Below, in pieces: positions 54,300-64,000 of a stretch of 64,000 bases of DNA. A program made the position numbers and the translations under genes. The notes below the pieces were generated by a model, which was not told the origin of the DNA, did no database searches, and was given only the letters and a program-made list of their open reading frames with translations. This stretch comes from Auanema rhodensis (lineage: Eukaryota > Nematoda > Chromadorea > Rhabditida > Rhabditidae): assembly GCA_964057225.1 (NCBI GenBank), contig OZ059900.1, positions 8,566,501 through 8,630,500 of the forward strand, written 5' to 3'. Every line of letters starts with the position of its first letter. Within the stretch, counting starts at the first letter, position 1.

Positions 54300-56039
54300 C
54301 TATATGAACATTCTATGACAGTATTTCATACATTTAGTCGTTTTAGAAGAAAAAAATATGCTTAAGATCAGAAGTTTGACTGATTTTGCCAAAATGCCCT
54401 TCAATCCCCAAAAAACCAATAATTCTTGATATTTTCGGTCCTTTTTGACCAAAGTGGTTAAAATTGGACATAAATATGTAAAAATAGTCAAAGTTTATGA
54501 ATCCTGAATTTCAAATCCATATCTCAAAGGGTCTGATCAAAACATACAGTTTTCACATGTTTTGTACCCAAAATCGTTGAATATATGGCGTTTTGAGCAT
54601 AAAAAGGCCCATATTTCAATCAGTTTGGATATTTGTGCAAAATACACCTATATGAACATTCTATGAAAGTATTTCATACATTTAGTCGTTTTAGAAGAAA
54701 AAAATATGCTTAAGATCAAAAGTTTGACTGATTTTGCCAAAATGCCCTTCAATCCCCAAAAAACCAATAATTCTTGATATTTTCGGTCCTTTTTGACCAA
54801 AGTGGTTAAAATTGGACATAAATATGTAAAAATAGTCAAAGTTTATGAATCCTGAATTTCAAATCCATATCTCAAAGGGTCTGATCAAAACATACAGTTT
54901 TCACATGTTTTGTACCCAAAATCGTTGAATATATGGCGTTTTGAGCATAAAAAGGCCCATATTTCAATCAGTTTCGATATTCTTGCAAAATACACCTATA
55001 TCAACATTCTATGACAGTATTCCATACATTTAGTCGTTTTAGAAGAAAAAAATATGCTTAAGATCAAAAGTTTGACTGATTTTGCCAAAATGCCCTTCAA
55101 TCCCCAAAAAACCAATAATTCTTGATATTTTCGGTCCTTTTTGACCAAAGTGGTTAAAATTGGACATATATATGTGAAAATAGTCAAAGTTTATGAATCC
55201 TGAATTTCAAATCCATATCTCAAAGGGTCTGATCAAAACATACAGTTTTCACATGTTTTGTACCCAAAATCGTTGAATATATGGCGTTTTGAGCATAAAA
55301 AGGCCCATATTTCAATCAGTTTCGATATTCGTGCAAAATACACCTATATCAACATTCTATGACAGTATTCCATACATTTAGTCGTTTTAGAAGAAAAAAA
55401 TATGCTTAAGATCAAAAGTTTGACTGATTTTGCCAAAATGCCCTTCAATCCCCAAAAAACCAATAATTCTTGATATTTTCGGTCCTTTTCGACCAAAGTG
55501 GTTAAAATTGGACATAAATATGTAAAAATAGTCAAAGTTTATGAATCCTGAATTTCAAATCCATATCTCAAAGGGTCTGATCAAAACATACAGTTTTCAC
55601 ATGTTTTGTACCCAAAATCGTTGAATATATGGCGTTTTGAGCATAAAAAGGCCCATATTTCAATCAGTTTCGATATTCGTGCAAAATACACCTATATCAA
55701 CATTCTATGACAGTATTCCATACATTTAGTCGTTTTAGAAGAAACAAATATGCTTAAGATCAAAAGTTTGACTGATTTTGCCAAAATGCCCTTCAATCCC
55801 CAAAAAACCAATAATTCTTGATATTTTCGGTCCTTTTTGACCAAAGTGGTTAAAATTGAACATATATATGTAAAAATAGTCAAAGTTTATGAATCCTGAA
55901 TTTCAAATCCATATCTCAAAGGGTCTGATCAAAACATACAGTTTTCACATGTTTTGTACCCAAAATCGTTGAATATATGGCGTTTTGAGCATAAAAAGGC
56001 CCATATTTCAATCAGTTTTGATATTTGTGCAAAATAGAC
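54300..56039 (+). repeat. Five mixed monomers
   Basis: 54300 is S type (GATCAGAAG). 54648 carries CTATGAAAG (20A), shared only with 58824 and 63346. 54996 is A type with private ATTCTTGC just upstream. 55344 has CCTTTTCGACC. 55692 is P type with AGAAACAAAT. No HOR order is visible. Confidence 0.75.
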
Positions 56040-58475
56040 CTATATGAACATTCTATGACAGTATTTCATACATTTAGTCGTTTTAGAAGAAAAAAATATG
56101 CTTAAGATCAAAAGTTTGACTGATTTTGCCAAAATGCCCTTCAATCCCCAAAAAACCAATAATTCTTGATATTTTCGGTCTTTTTTGACCAAAGTGGTTA
56201 AAATTGGACATAAATATGTAAAAATAGTCAAAGTTTATGAATCCTGAATTTCAAATCCATATCTCAAAGGGTCTGATCAAAACATACAGTTTTCACATGT
56301 TTTGTACCCAAAATCGTTGAATATATGGCGTTTTGAGCATAAAAAGGCCCATATTTCAATCAGTTTTGATATTCGTGCAAAATACACCTATATGAACATT
56401 CTTTGACAGTATTTCATACATTTAGTCGTTTTAGAAGAAAAAAATATGCTTAAGATCAAAAGTTTGACTGATTTTGCCAAAATGCCCTTCAAACCCCAAA
56501 AAACCAATAATTCTTGATATTTTCGGTCCTTTTTGACCAAAGTGGTTAAAATTGGACATATATATGTAGAAATAGTCGAAGTTTATGAATCCTGAATTTC
56601 AAATCCATATCTCAAAGGGTCTGATCAAAACATACAGTTTTCACATGTTTTGTACCCAAAATCGTTGAATATATGGCGTTTTGAGCATAAAAAGGCCCAT
56701 ATTTCAATCAGTTTTGATATTCGTGCAAAATACACCTATATCAACATTCTATGACAGTATTTCATACATTTAGTCGTTTTAGAAGAAAAAAATATGCTTA
56801 AGATCAAAAGTTTGACTGATTTTGCCAAAATGCCCTTCAATCCCCAAAAAACCAATAATTCTTGATATTTTCGGTCCTTTTTGACCAAAGTGGTTAAAAT
56901 TGAACATATATATGTAAAAATAGTCAAAGTTTATGAATCCTGAATTTCAAATCCATATCTCAAAGGGTCTGATCAAAACATACAGTTTTCACATGTTTTG
57001 TACCCAAAATCGTTGAATATATGGCGTTTTGAGCATAAAAAGGCCCATATTTCAATCAGTTTTGATATTCGTGCAAAATACACCTATATGAACATTCTAT
57101 GACAGTATTTCATACATTTAGTCGTTTTAGAAGAAAAAAATATGCTTAAGATCAAAAGTTTGACTGATTTTGCCAAAATGTCCTTCAAACCCCAAAAAAC
57201 CAATAATTCTTGATATTTTCGGTCCTTTTTGACCAAAGTGGTTAAAATTGAACATATATATGTGAAAATAGTCAAAGTTTATGAATCCTGAATTTCAAAT
57301 CCATATCTCAAAGGGTCTGATCAAAACATACAGTTTTCACATGTTTTGTACCCAAAATCGTTGAATATATGGCGTTTTGAGCATAAAAAGGCCCATATTT
57401 CAATCAGTTTGGATATTTGTGCAAAATACACCTATATGAACATTCTATGACAGTCTTCCATACATTTAGTCGTTTTAGAAAAAAAAAATATGCTTAAGAT
57501 CAAAAGTTTGACTGATTTTGCCAAAATGCCCTTCAATCCCCAAAAAACCAATAATTCTTGATATTTTCGGTCCTTTTTGACCAAAGTGGTTAAAATTGGA
57601 CATATATATGTAAAAATAGTCAAAGTTTATGAATCCTGAATTTCAAATCCATATCTCAAAGGGTCTGATCAAAACATACAGTTTTCACATGTTTTGTACC
57701 CAAAATCGTTGAATATATGGCGTTTTGAGCATAAAAAGGCCCATATTTCAATCAGTTTCGATATTCGTGCAAAATACACCTATATCAACATTCTATGACA
57801 GTATTCCATACATTTAGTCGTTTTAGAAGAAAAAAATATGCTTAAGATCAAAAGTTTGACTGATTTTGCCAAAATGCCCTTCAATCCCCAAAAAACCAAT
57901 AATTCTTGATATTTTCGGTCCTTTTTGACCAAAGTGGTTAAAATTGAACATATATATGTAAAAATAGTCAAAGTTTATGAATCCTGAATTTCAAATCCAT
58001 ATCTCAAAGGGTCTGATCAAAACATACAGTTTTCACATGTTTTGTACCCAAAATCGTTGAATATATGGCGTTTTGAGCATAAAAAGGCCCATATTTCAAT
58101 CAGTTTTGATATTTGTGCAAAATAGACCTATATGAACATTCTATGACAGTATTTCATACATTTAGTCGTTTTAGAAGAAAAAAATATGCTTAAGATCAAA
58201 AGTTTGACTGATTTTGCCAAAATGCCCTTCAATCCCCAAAAAACCAATAATTCTTGATATTTTCGGTCCTTTTTGACCAAAGTGGTTAAAATTGGACATA
58301 TATATGTAAAAATAGTCAAAGTTTATGAATCCTGAATTTCAAATCCATATCTCAAAGGGTCTGATCAAAACATACAGTTTTCACATGTTTTGTACCCAAA
58401 ATCGTTGAATATATGGCGTTTTGAGCATAAAAAGGCCCATATTTCAATCAGTTTCGATATTCGTGCAAAATACAC
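56040..58475 (+). repeat. 7-unit segment D-E-K-N-M'-P-Q, copy of 50820-53255
   Basis: The unit order, GGTCTTTTTTGACC in D, and AGAAAAAAAAAA in M' (57478) match 50820-53255 at an offset of 5220 bp (15 units). This gives a third instance of the distal part of the 18-unit HOR. Confidence 0.87.
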
Positions 58476-59519
58476 CTATATCAACATTCTAAGACAGTAT
58501 TCCATACATTTAGTCGTTTTAGAAGAAAAAAATATGCTTAAGATCAAAAGTTTGACTGATTTAGCCAAAATGTCCTTCAAACCCCAAAAAACCAATAATT
58601 CTTGATATTTTCGGTCCTTTTTGACCAAAGTGGTTAGAATTGGACATAAATATGTAAAAATAGTCAAAGTTTATGAATCCTGAATTTCAAATCCATATCT
58701 CAAAGGGTCTGATCAAAACATACAGTTTTCACATGTTTTGTACCCAAAATCGTTGAATATATGGCGTTTTGAGCATAAAAAGGCCCATATTTCAATCAGT
58801 TTGGATATTTGTGCAAAATACACCTATATGAACATTCTATGAAAGTATTTCATACATTTAGTCGTTTTAGAAGAAAAAAATATGCTTAAGATCAAAAGTT
58901 TGACTGATTTTGCCAAAATGCCCTTCAATCCCCAAAAAACCAATAATTCTTGATATTTTCGGTCCTTTTTGACCAAAGTGGTTAAAATTGGACATAAATA
59001 TGTAAAAATAGTCAAAGTTTATGAATCCTGAATTTCAAATCCATATCTCAAAGGGTCTGATCAAAACATACAGTTTTCACATGTTTTGTACCCAAAATCG
59101 TTGAATATATGGCGTTTTGAGCATAAAAAGGCCCATATTTCAATCAGTTTTGATATTCGTGCAAAATACACCTATATGAACATTCTTTGACAGTATTTCA
59201 TACATTTAGTCGTTTTAGAAGAAAAAAATATGCTTAAGATCAAAAGTTTGACTGATTTTGCCAAAATGTCCTTCAAACCCCAAAAAACCAATAATTTTTG
59301 ATATTTTCGGTCCTTTTTGACCAAAGTGGTTAAAATTGAACATATATATGTGAAAATAGTCAAAGTTTATGAATCCTGAATTTCAAATCCATATCTCAAA
59401 GGGTCTGATCAAAACATACAGTTTTCACATGTTTTGTACCCAAAATCGTTGAATATATGGCGTTTTGAGCATAAAAAGGCCCATATTTCAATCAGTTTCG
59501 ATATTCGTGCAAAATACAC
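58476..59519 (+). repeat. 3-unit segment repeated at 62998-64000
   Basis: Units are 58476 (TTAGCC, TGTCC, ACATAAATATGT), 58824 (CTATGAAAG) and 59172 (AATAATTTTTG). The same order recurs 4522 bp later (13 units minus two 1-bp deletions). Unit 58476 has private T to A at 58492 and A to G at 58637. Confidence 0.87.
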
Positions 59520-60215
59520 CTATATGAACATTCTATGACAGTATTCCATACATTTAGTCGTTTTAGAAGAAAAAAATATGCTTAAGATCAAAAGTTTGAC
59601 TGATTTTGCCAAAATGCCCTTCAAACCCCAAAAAACCAATAATTCTTGATATTTTCGGTCCTTTTTGACCAAAGTGGTTAAAATTGGACATATATATGTA
59701 GAAATAGTCGAAGTTTATGAATCCTGAATTTCAAATCCATATCTCAAAGGGTCTGATCAAAACATACAGTTTTCACATGTTTTGTACCCAAAATCGTTGA
59801 ATATATGGCGTTTTGAGCATAAAAAGGCCCATATTTCAATCAGTTTTGATATTCGTGCAAAATACACCTATATGAACATTCTATGACAGTATTTCATACA
59901 TTTAGTCGTTTTAGAAGAAAAAAACATGCTTAAGATCAAAAGTTTGACTGATTTAGCCAAAATGTCCTTCAAACCCCAAAAAACCAATAATTCTTGATAT
60001 TTTCGGTCCTTTTTGACCAAAGTGTTTAAAATTGAACATATATATGTGAAAATAGTCAAAGTTTATGAATCCTGAATTTCAAATCCATATCTCAAAGGGT
60101 CTGATCAAAACATAAAGTTTTCACATGTTTTGTACCCAAAATCGTTGAATATATGGCGTTTTGAGCATAAAAAGGCCCATATTTCAATCAGTTTCGATAT
60201 TCGTGCAAAATACAC
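59520..60215 (+). repeat. E-like and N-like monomers entering the right flank
   Basis: 59520 is an E unit with 16A and 27C. 59868 has AAACATGC (58C), TTAGCC, a private GTGTTTAAAAT and CATAAAGTTTTC. From here rightward the flank-specific variant 58C reappears for the first time since 3145. Confidence 0.78.
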
Positions 60216-60562
60216 CTATATCAACATTCTATGACAGTATTTCGTACATTTAGTCGTTTTAGAAGAAAAAAATATGCTTAAGATCAAAAGTTTGACTGAT
60301 TTTGCCAAAATGCCTTCAATCCCCAAAAAACCAATAATTCTTGATATTTTCGGTCCTTTTTGACCAAAGTGGTTAAAATTGGACATATATATGTAAAAAT
60401 AGTCAAAGTTTATGAATCCTGAATTTCAAATCCATATCTCAAAGGGTCTGATCAAAACATACAGTTTTCACATGTTTTGTACCCAAAATCGTTGAATATA
60501 TGGCGTTTTGAGCATAAAAAGGCCCATATTTCAATCAGTTTTGATATTTGTGCAAAATAGAC
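60216..60562 (+). repeat. 347-bp monomer, CCC to CC deletion
   Basis: AATGCCTTCAATCC stands near 60309 in place of AATGCCCTTCAATCC. Spacing to the next unit is 347 bp. The same deletion occurs at 61259. Confidence 0.92.
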
Positions 60563-61258
60563 CTATATGAACATTCTATGACAGTATTCCATACATTTAG
60601 TCGTTTTAGAAGAAAAAAACATGCTTAAGATCAAAAGTTTGACTGATTTTGCCAAAATGTCCTTCAAACCCCAAAAAACCAATAATTCATGATATTTTCG
60701 GTCCTTTTTGACCAAAGTGGTTAAAATTGAACATATATATGTGAAAATAGTCAAAGTTTATGAATCCTGAATTTCAAATCCATATCTCAAAGGGTCTGAT
60801 CAAAACATACAGTTTTCACATGTTTTGTACCCAAAATCGTTGAATATATGGCGTTTTGAGCATAAAAAGGCCCATATTTCAATCAGTTTTGATATTCGTG
60901 CAAAATACACCTACATCAACATTCTATGACAGTATTCCATACATTTAGTCGTTTTAGAAGAAAAAAACATGCTTAAGATCAAAAGTTTGACTGATTTAGC
61001 CAAAATGCCCTTCAAACCCCAAAAAACCAATAATTCTTGATATTTTCGGTCCTTTTTGACCAAAGTGGTTAAAATTGGACATATATATGTAGAAATAGTC
61101 GAAGTTTATGAATCCTGAATTTCAAATCCGTATCTCAAAGGGTCTGATCAAAACATACAGTTTTCACATGTTTTGTACCCAAAATCGTTGAATATATGGC
61201 GTTTTGAGCATAAAAAGGCCCATATTTCAATCAGTTTTGATATTCGTGCAAAATACAG
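60216..61258 (+). repeat. 3-unit HOR (1043 bp), copy 1
   Basis: Units are 60216 (347 bp), 60563 (58C, 98T, 106A, 181G) and 60911 (flank-type E with 4C, 58C, 88A, 220G). Repeated at 61259. Private marks are TTTCGTACATT near 60241 and AATTCATGATA near 60688. Confidence 0.9.
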
Positions 61259-61605
61259 CTATATCAACATTCTATGACAGTATTTCATACATTTAGTCGT
61301 TTTAGAAGAAAAAAATATGCTTAAGATCAAAAGTTTGACTGATTTTGCCAAAATGCCTTCAATCCCCAAAAAACCAATAATTCTTGATATTTTCGGTCCT
61401 TTTTGACCAAAGTGGTTAAAATTGGACATATATATGTAAAAATAGTCAAAGTTTATGAATCCTGAATTTCAAATCCATATCTCAAAGGGTCTGATCAAAA
61501 CATACAGTTTTCACATGTTTTGTACCCAAAATCGTTGAATATATGGCGTTTTGAGCATAAAAAGGCCCATATTTCAATCAGTTTTGATATTTGTGCAAAA
61601 TAGAC
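61259..61605 (+). repeat. 347-bp monomer, CCC to CC deletion (second copy)
   Basis: AATGCCTTCAATCC occurs near 61351, the same change as in the unit at 60216, carried along by the 3-unit duplication. Confidence 0.92.
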
Positions 61606-62301
61606 CTATATGAACATTCTATGACAGTATTCCATACATTTAGTCGTTTTAGAAGAAAAAAACATGCTTAAGATCAAAAGTTTGACTGATTTTGCCAAAA
61701 TGTCCTTCAAACCCCAAAAAACCAATAATTCTTGATATTTTCGGTCCTTTTTGACCAAAGTGGTTAAAATTGAACATATATATGTGAAAATAGTCAAAGT
61801 TTATGAATCCTGAATTTCAAATCCATATCTCAAAGGGTCTGATCAAAACATACAGTTTTCACATGTTTTGTACCCAAAATCGTTGAATATATGGCGTTTT
61901 GAGCATAAAAAGGCCCATATTTCAATCAGTTTTGATATTCGTGCAAAATACACCTACATCAACATTCTATGACAGTATTCCATACATTTAGTCGTTTTAG
62001 AAGAAAAAAACATGCTTAAGATCAAAAGTTTGACTGATTTAGCCAAAATGCCCTTCAAACCCCAAAAAACCAATAATTCTTGATATTTTCGGTCCTTTTT
62101 GACCAAAGTGGTTAAAATTGGACATATATATGTAGAAATAGTCGAAGTTTATGAATCCTGAATTTCAAATCCGTATCTCAAAGGGTCTGATCAAAACATA
62201 CAGTTTTCACATGTTTTGTACCCAAAATCGTTGAATATATGGCGTTTTGAGCATAAAAAGGCCCATATTTCAATCAGTTTTGATATTCGTGCAAAATACA
62301 G
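61259..62301 (+). repeat. 3-unit HOR (1043 bp), copy 2
   Basis: Units 61259 (347 bp), 61606 and 61954 match copy 1. The first unit enters through AGCTATATC, the entry seen in the left-flank HOR, whereas copy 1 enters through ACCTATATC. Confidence 0.9.
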
Positions 62302-62997
62302 CTATATCAACATTCTATGACAGTATTTCATACATTTAGTCGTTTTAGAAGAAAAAAATATGCTTAAGATCAAAAGTTTGACTGATTTTGCCAAAATGTC
62401 CTTCAAACCCCAAAAAACCAATAATTCTTGATATTTTCGGTCCTTTTTGACCAAAGTGGTTAAAATTGAACATATATATGTGAAAATAGTCAAAGTTTAT
62501 GAATCCTGAATTTCAAATCCATATCTCAAAGGGTCTGATCAAAACATACAGTTTTCACATGTTTTGTACCCAAAATCGTTGAATATATGGCGTTTTGAGC
62601 ATAAAAAGGCCCATATTTCAATCAGTTTCGATATTCGTGCAAAATACACCTATATCAACATTCTATGACAGTATTTCATACATTTAGTCGTTTTAGAAGA
62701 AAAAAATATGCTTAAGATCAAAAGTTTGACTGATTTTGCCAAAATGCCCTTCAATCCCCAAAAAACCAATAATTCTTGATATTTTCGGTCCTTTTTGACC
62801 AAAGTGGTTAAAATTGGACATATATATGTAAAAATAGTCAAAGTTTATGAATCCTGAATTTCAAATCCATATCTCAAAGGGTCTGATCAAAACATACAGT
62901 TTTCACATGTTTTGTACCCAAAATCGTTGAATATATGGCGTTTTGAGCATAAAAAGGCCCATATTTCAATCAGTTTCGATATTCGTGCAAAATACAC
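62302..62997 (+). repeat. Two monomers linking the right-flank repeats
   Basis: 62302 (AGCTATATC, 98T, 168A, 181G) is the same type as 2797 in the left flank. 62650 is a 7C/27T unit with 168G, close to the Q unit at 58128 except in its first bases. Confidence 0.8.
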
Positions 62998-64000
62998 CTA
63001 TATCAACATTCTATGACAGTATTCCATACATTTAGTCGTTTTAGAAGAAAAAAATATGCTTAAGATCAAAAGTTTGACTGATTTAGCCAAAATGTCCTTC
63101 AAACCCCAAAAAACCAATAATTCTTGATATTTTCGGTCCTTTTTGACCAAAGTGGTTAAAATTGGACATAAATATGTAAAAATAGTCAAAGTTTATGAAT
63201 CCTGAATTTCAAATCCATATCTCAAAGGGTCTGATCAAAACATACAGTTTTCACATGTTTTGTACCCAAAATCGTTGAATATATGGCGTTTTGAGCATAA
63301 AAAGGCCCATATTTCAATCAGTTTGGATATTTGTGCAAAATACACCTATATGAACATTCTATGAAAGTATTTCATACATTTAGTCGTTTTAGAAGAAAAA
63401 AATATGCTTAAGATCAAAAGTTTGACTGATTTTGCCAAAATGCCCTTCAATCCCCAAAAAACCAATAATTCTTGATATTTTCGGTCCTTTTTGACCAAAG
63501 TGGTTAAAATTGGACATAAATATGTAAAAATAGTCAAAGTTTATGAATCCTGAATTTCAAATCCATATCTCAAAGGGTCTGATCAAAACATACAGTTTTC
63601 ACATGTTTTGTACCCAAAATCGTTGAATATATGGCGTTTTGAGCATAAAAAGGCCCATATTTCAATCAGTTTTGATATTCGTGCAAAATACACCTATATG
63701 AACATTCTTTGACAGTATTTCATACATTTAGTCGTTTTAGAAGAAAAAAATATGCTTAAGATCAAAAGTTTGACTGATTTTGCCAAAATGTCCTTCAAAC
63801 CCCAAAAAACCAATAATTTTTGATATTTTCGGTCCTTTTTGACCAAAGTGGTTAAAATTGAACATATATATGTGAAAATAGTCAAAGTTTATGAATCCTG
63901 AATTTCAAATCCATATCTCAAAGGGTCTGATCAAAACATACAGTTTTCACATGTTTTGTACCCAAAATCGTTGAATATATGGCGTTTTGAGCATAAAAAG
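62998..64000 (+). repeat. Second copy of the 58476 segment, cut by the window edge
   Basis: Units 62998, 63346 (CTATGAAAG) and 63694 (AATAATTTTTG, first 307 bases) repeat the order of 58476-59519. The array therefore continues to the right, probably in a 13-unit HOR. Confidence 0.87.

Larger units (their letters stand above)
1..64000 (+). repeat. Satellite DNA array, 348-bp monomer, 183 complete copies
   Basis: The same 348-bp unit repeats head to tail from edge to edge with no inversion, spacer or inserted element. Spacing between equivalent positions is 348 bp except for four 347-bp units. G+C is about 31% (107 of 348 bases in a hand-counted consensus unit). Units contain single CTTAAG, TGATCA and GGCC sites, so AflII, BclI or HaeIII should give a 348-bp ladder. 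Unit length equals 2 x 174 bp, compatible with two nucleosomes. Tandem families of this kind are typical of eukaryotic centromeric or pericentromeric heterochromatin; that location is inferred, not seen. I do not recognise the sequence as a named satellite family. Confidence 0.98.

Noticed and set aside
58390-58605. A 71-codon plus-strand frame
   Set aside because: It exists only because one substitution (T to A at 58492) turns a TGA present in the other units into AGA. It starts at TTG and reads through ordinary satellite sequence. No sign of coding function.
3840-60215. Assembly or simulation artefact from copying a block
   Set aside because: Nearly identical HOR copies carry private substitutions (for example near 10138, 23733, 30149, 42563, 48627), so they are distinguishable. 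I cannot exclude miscounted copies without reads, but simple duplication by software does not explain the pattern.
1-64000. CRISPR array
   Set aside because: Period 348 bp with no short-repeat and unique-spacer structure; the whole unit is conserved, and there are no cas genes.
1-64000. Ribosomal intergenic spacer, telomeric repeat or tandem gene family
   Set aside because: No rRNA or tRNA-like segment, no telomere-type short repeat, and no open frame spanning units.

Overview
The whole 64 kb is one uninterrupted satellite DNA array. I see no gene, no RNA gene, no mobile element and no unique sequence. The unit is 348 bp, about 31% G+C (counted by hand on one consensus unit), always in the same head-to-tail orientation. 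Taking base 1 of the unit as the C of the CTA that follows AAAATACAC, there are 183 complete units (starts 14 to 63346), a 13-base remnant at the left edge and a 307-base partial unit at the right edge. Units differ from each other by roughly 0 to 3% by eye. The organism cannot be named from this. A long, homogeneous, AT-rich array organised into higher-order repeats (HORs) points to a eukaryotic chromosome, most likely centromeric or pericentromeric heterochromatin. The unit length (2 x 174 bp, about two nucleosomes) fits that class. A plant is plausible, but this is inference. I do not recognise the monomer as a named satellite.

Monomer types used below (unit coordinates): E = 182G+191G; J = 219T+248G; K = 7C+27T with 168A; N = 98T+106A+168A+181G; T = 51G; P = 7C+27C+168A; Q = preceded by TAGAC, 7G+27T+168G; R = 88A+98T+106A; S = 72G; U = CCCAGAATCG plus TTTAGAGC; L = 85A+138A; B/M = 24C+27C; C = 70A; A = 7C+27C+168G, usually with 181G; D = 174A, usually entered through TAGAC.

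Layout. (1) Left flank, 1-4535: two near-identical units, one E-like unit, then a 5-unit HOR (1739 bp) twice. (2) 4536-21587: mixed units with local 3-unit and 5-unit HORs and a block 9060-12539. (3) 21588-25067: a near-identical copy of that block, 36 units downstream. (4) 26112-35507: a 9-unit HOR (3132 bp) three times, J-K-N-T-P-Q-P-Q-R. (5) 35508-39683: a 6-unit HOR (2088 bp) twice. (6) 40380-52907: an 18-unit HOR (6264 bp) twice, itself made of two related 9-unit halves. (7) 52908-58475: recombined pieces of the previous HORs. (8) Right flank, 58476-64000: a block that recurs after 13 units (4522 bp), enclosing a 3-unit HOR (1043 bp) twice.

The left and right flanks share variants that I did not see in the roughly 56 kb between them, which suggests a younger core expanded inside an older layer. 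Length is very strictly kept: 162 consecutive units (3840-60215) are exactly 348 bp. The only indels are two 1-bp homopolymer deletions, each copied once by HOR duplication. No reading frame exceeds 71 codons, and the repeated 63-codon frames start at TTG, so I annotate no protein.
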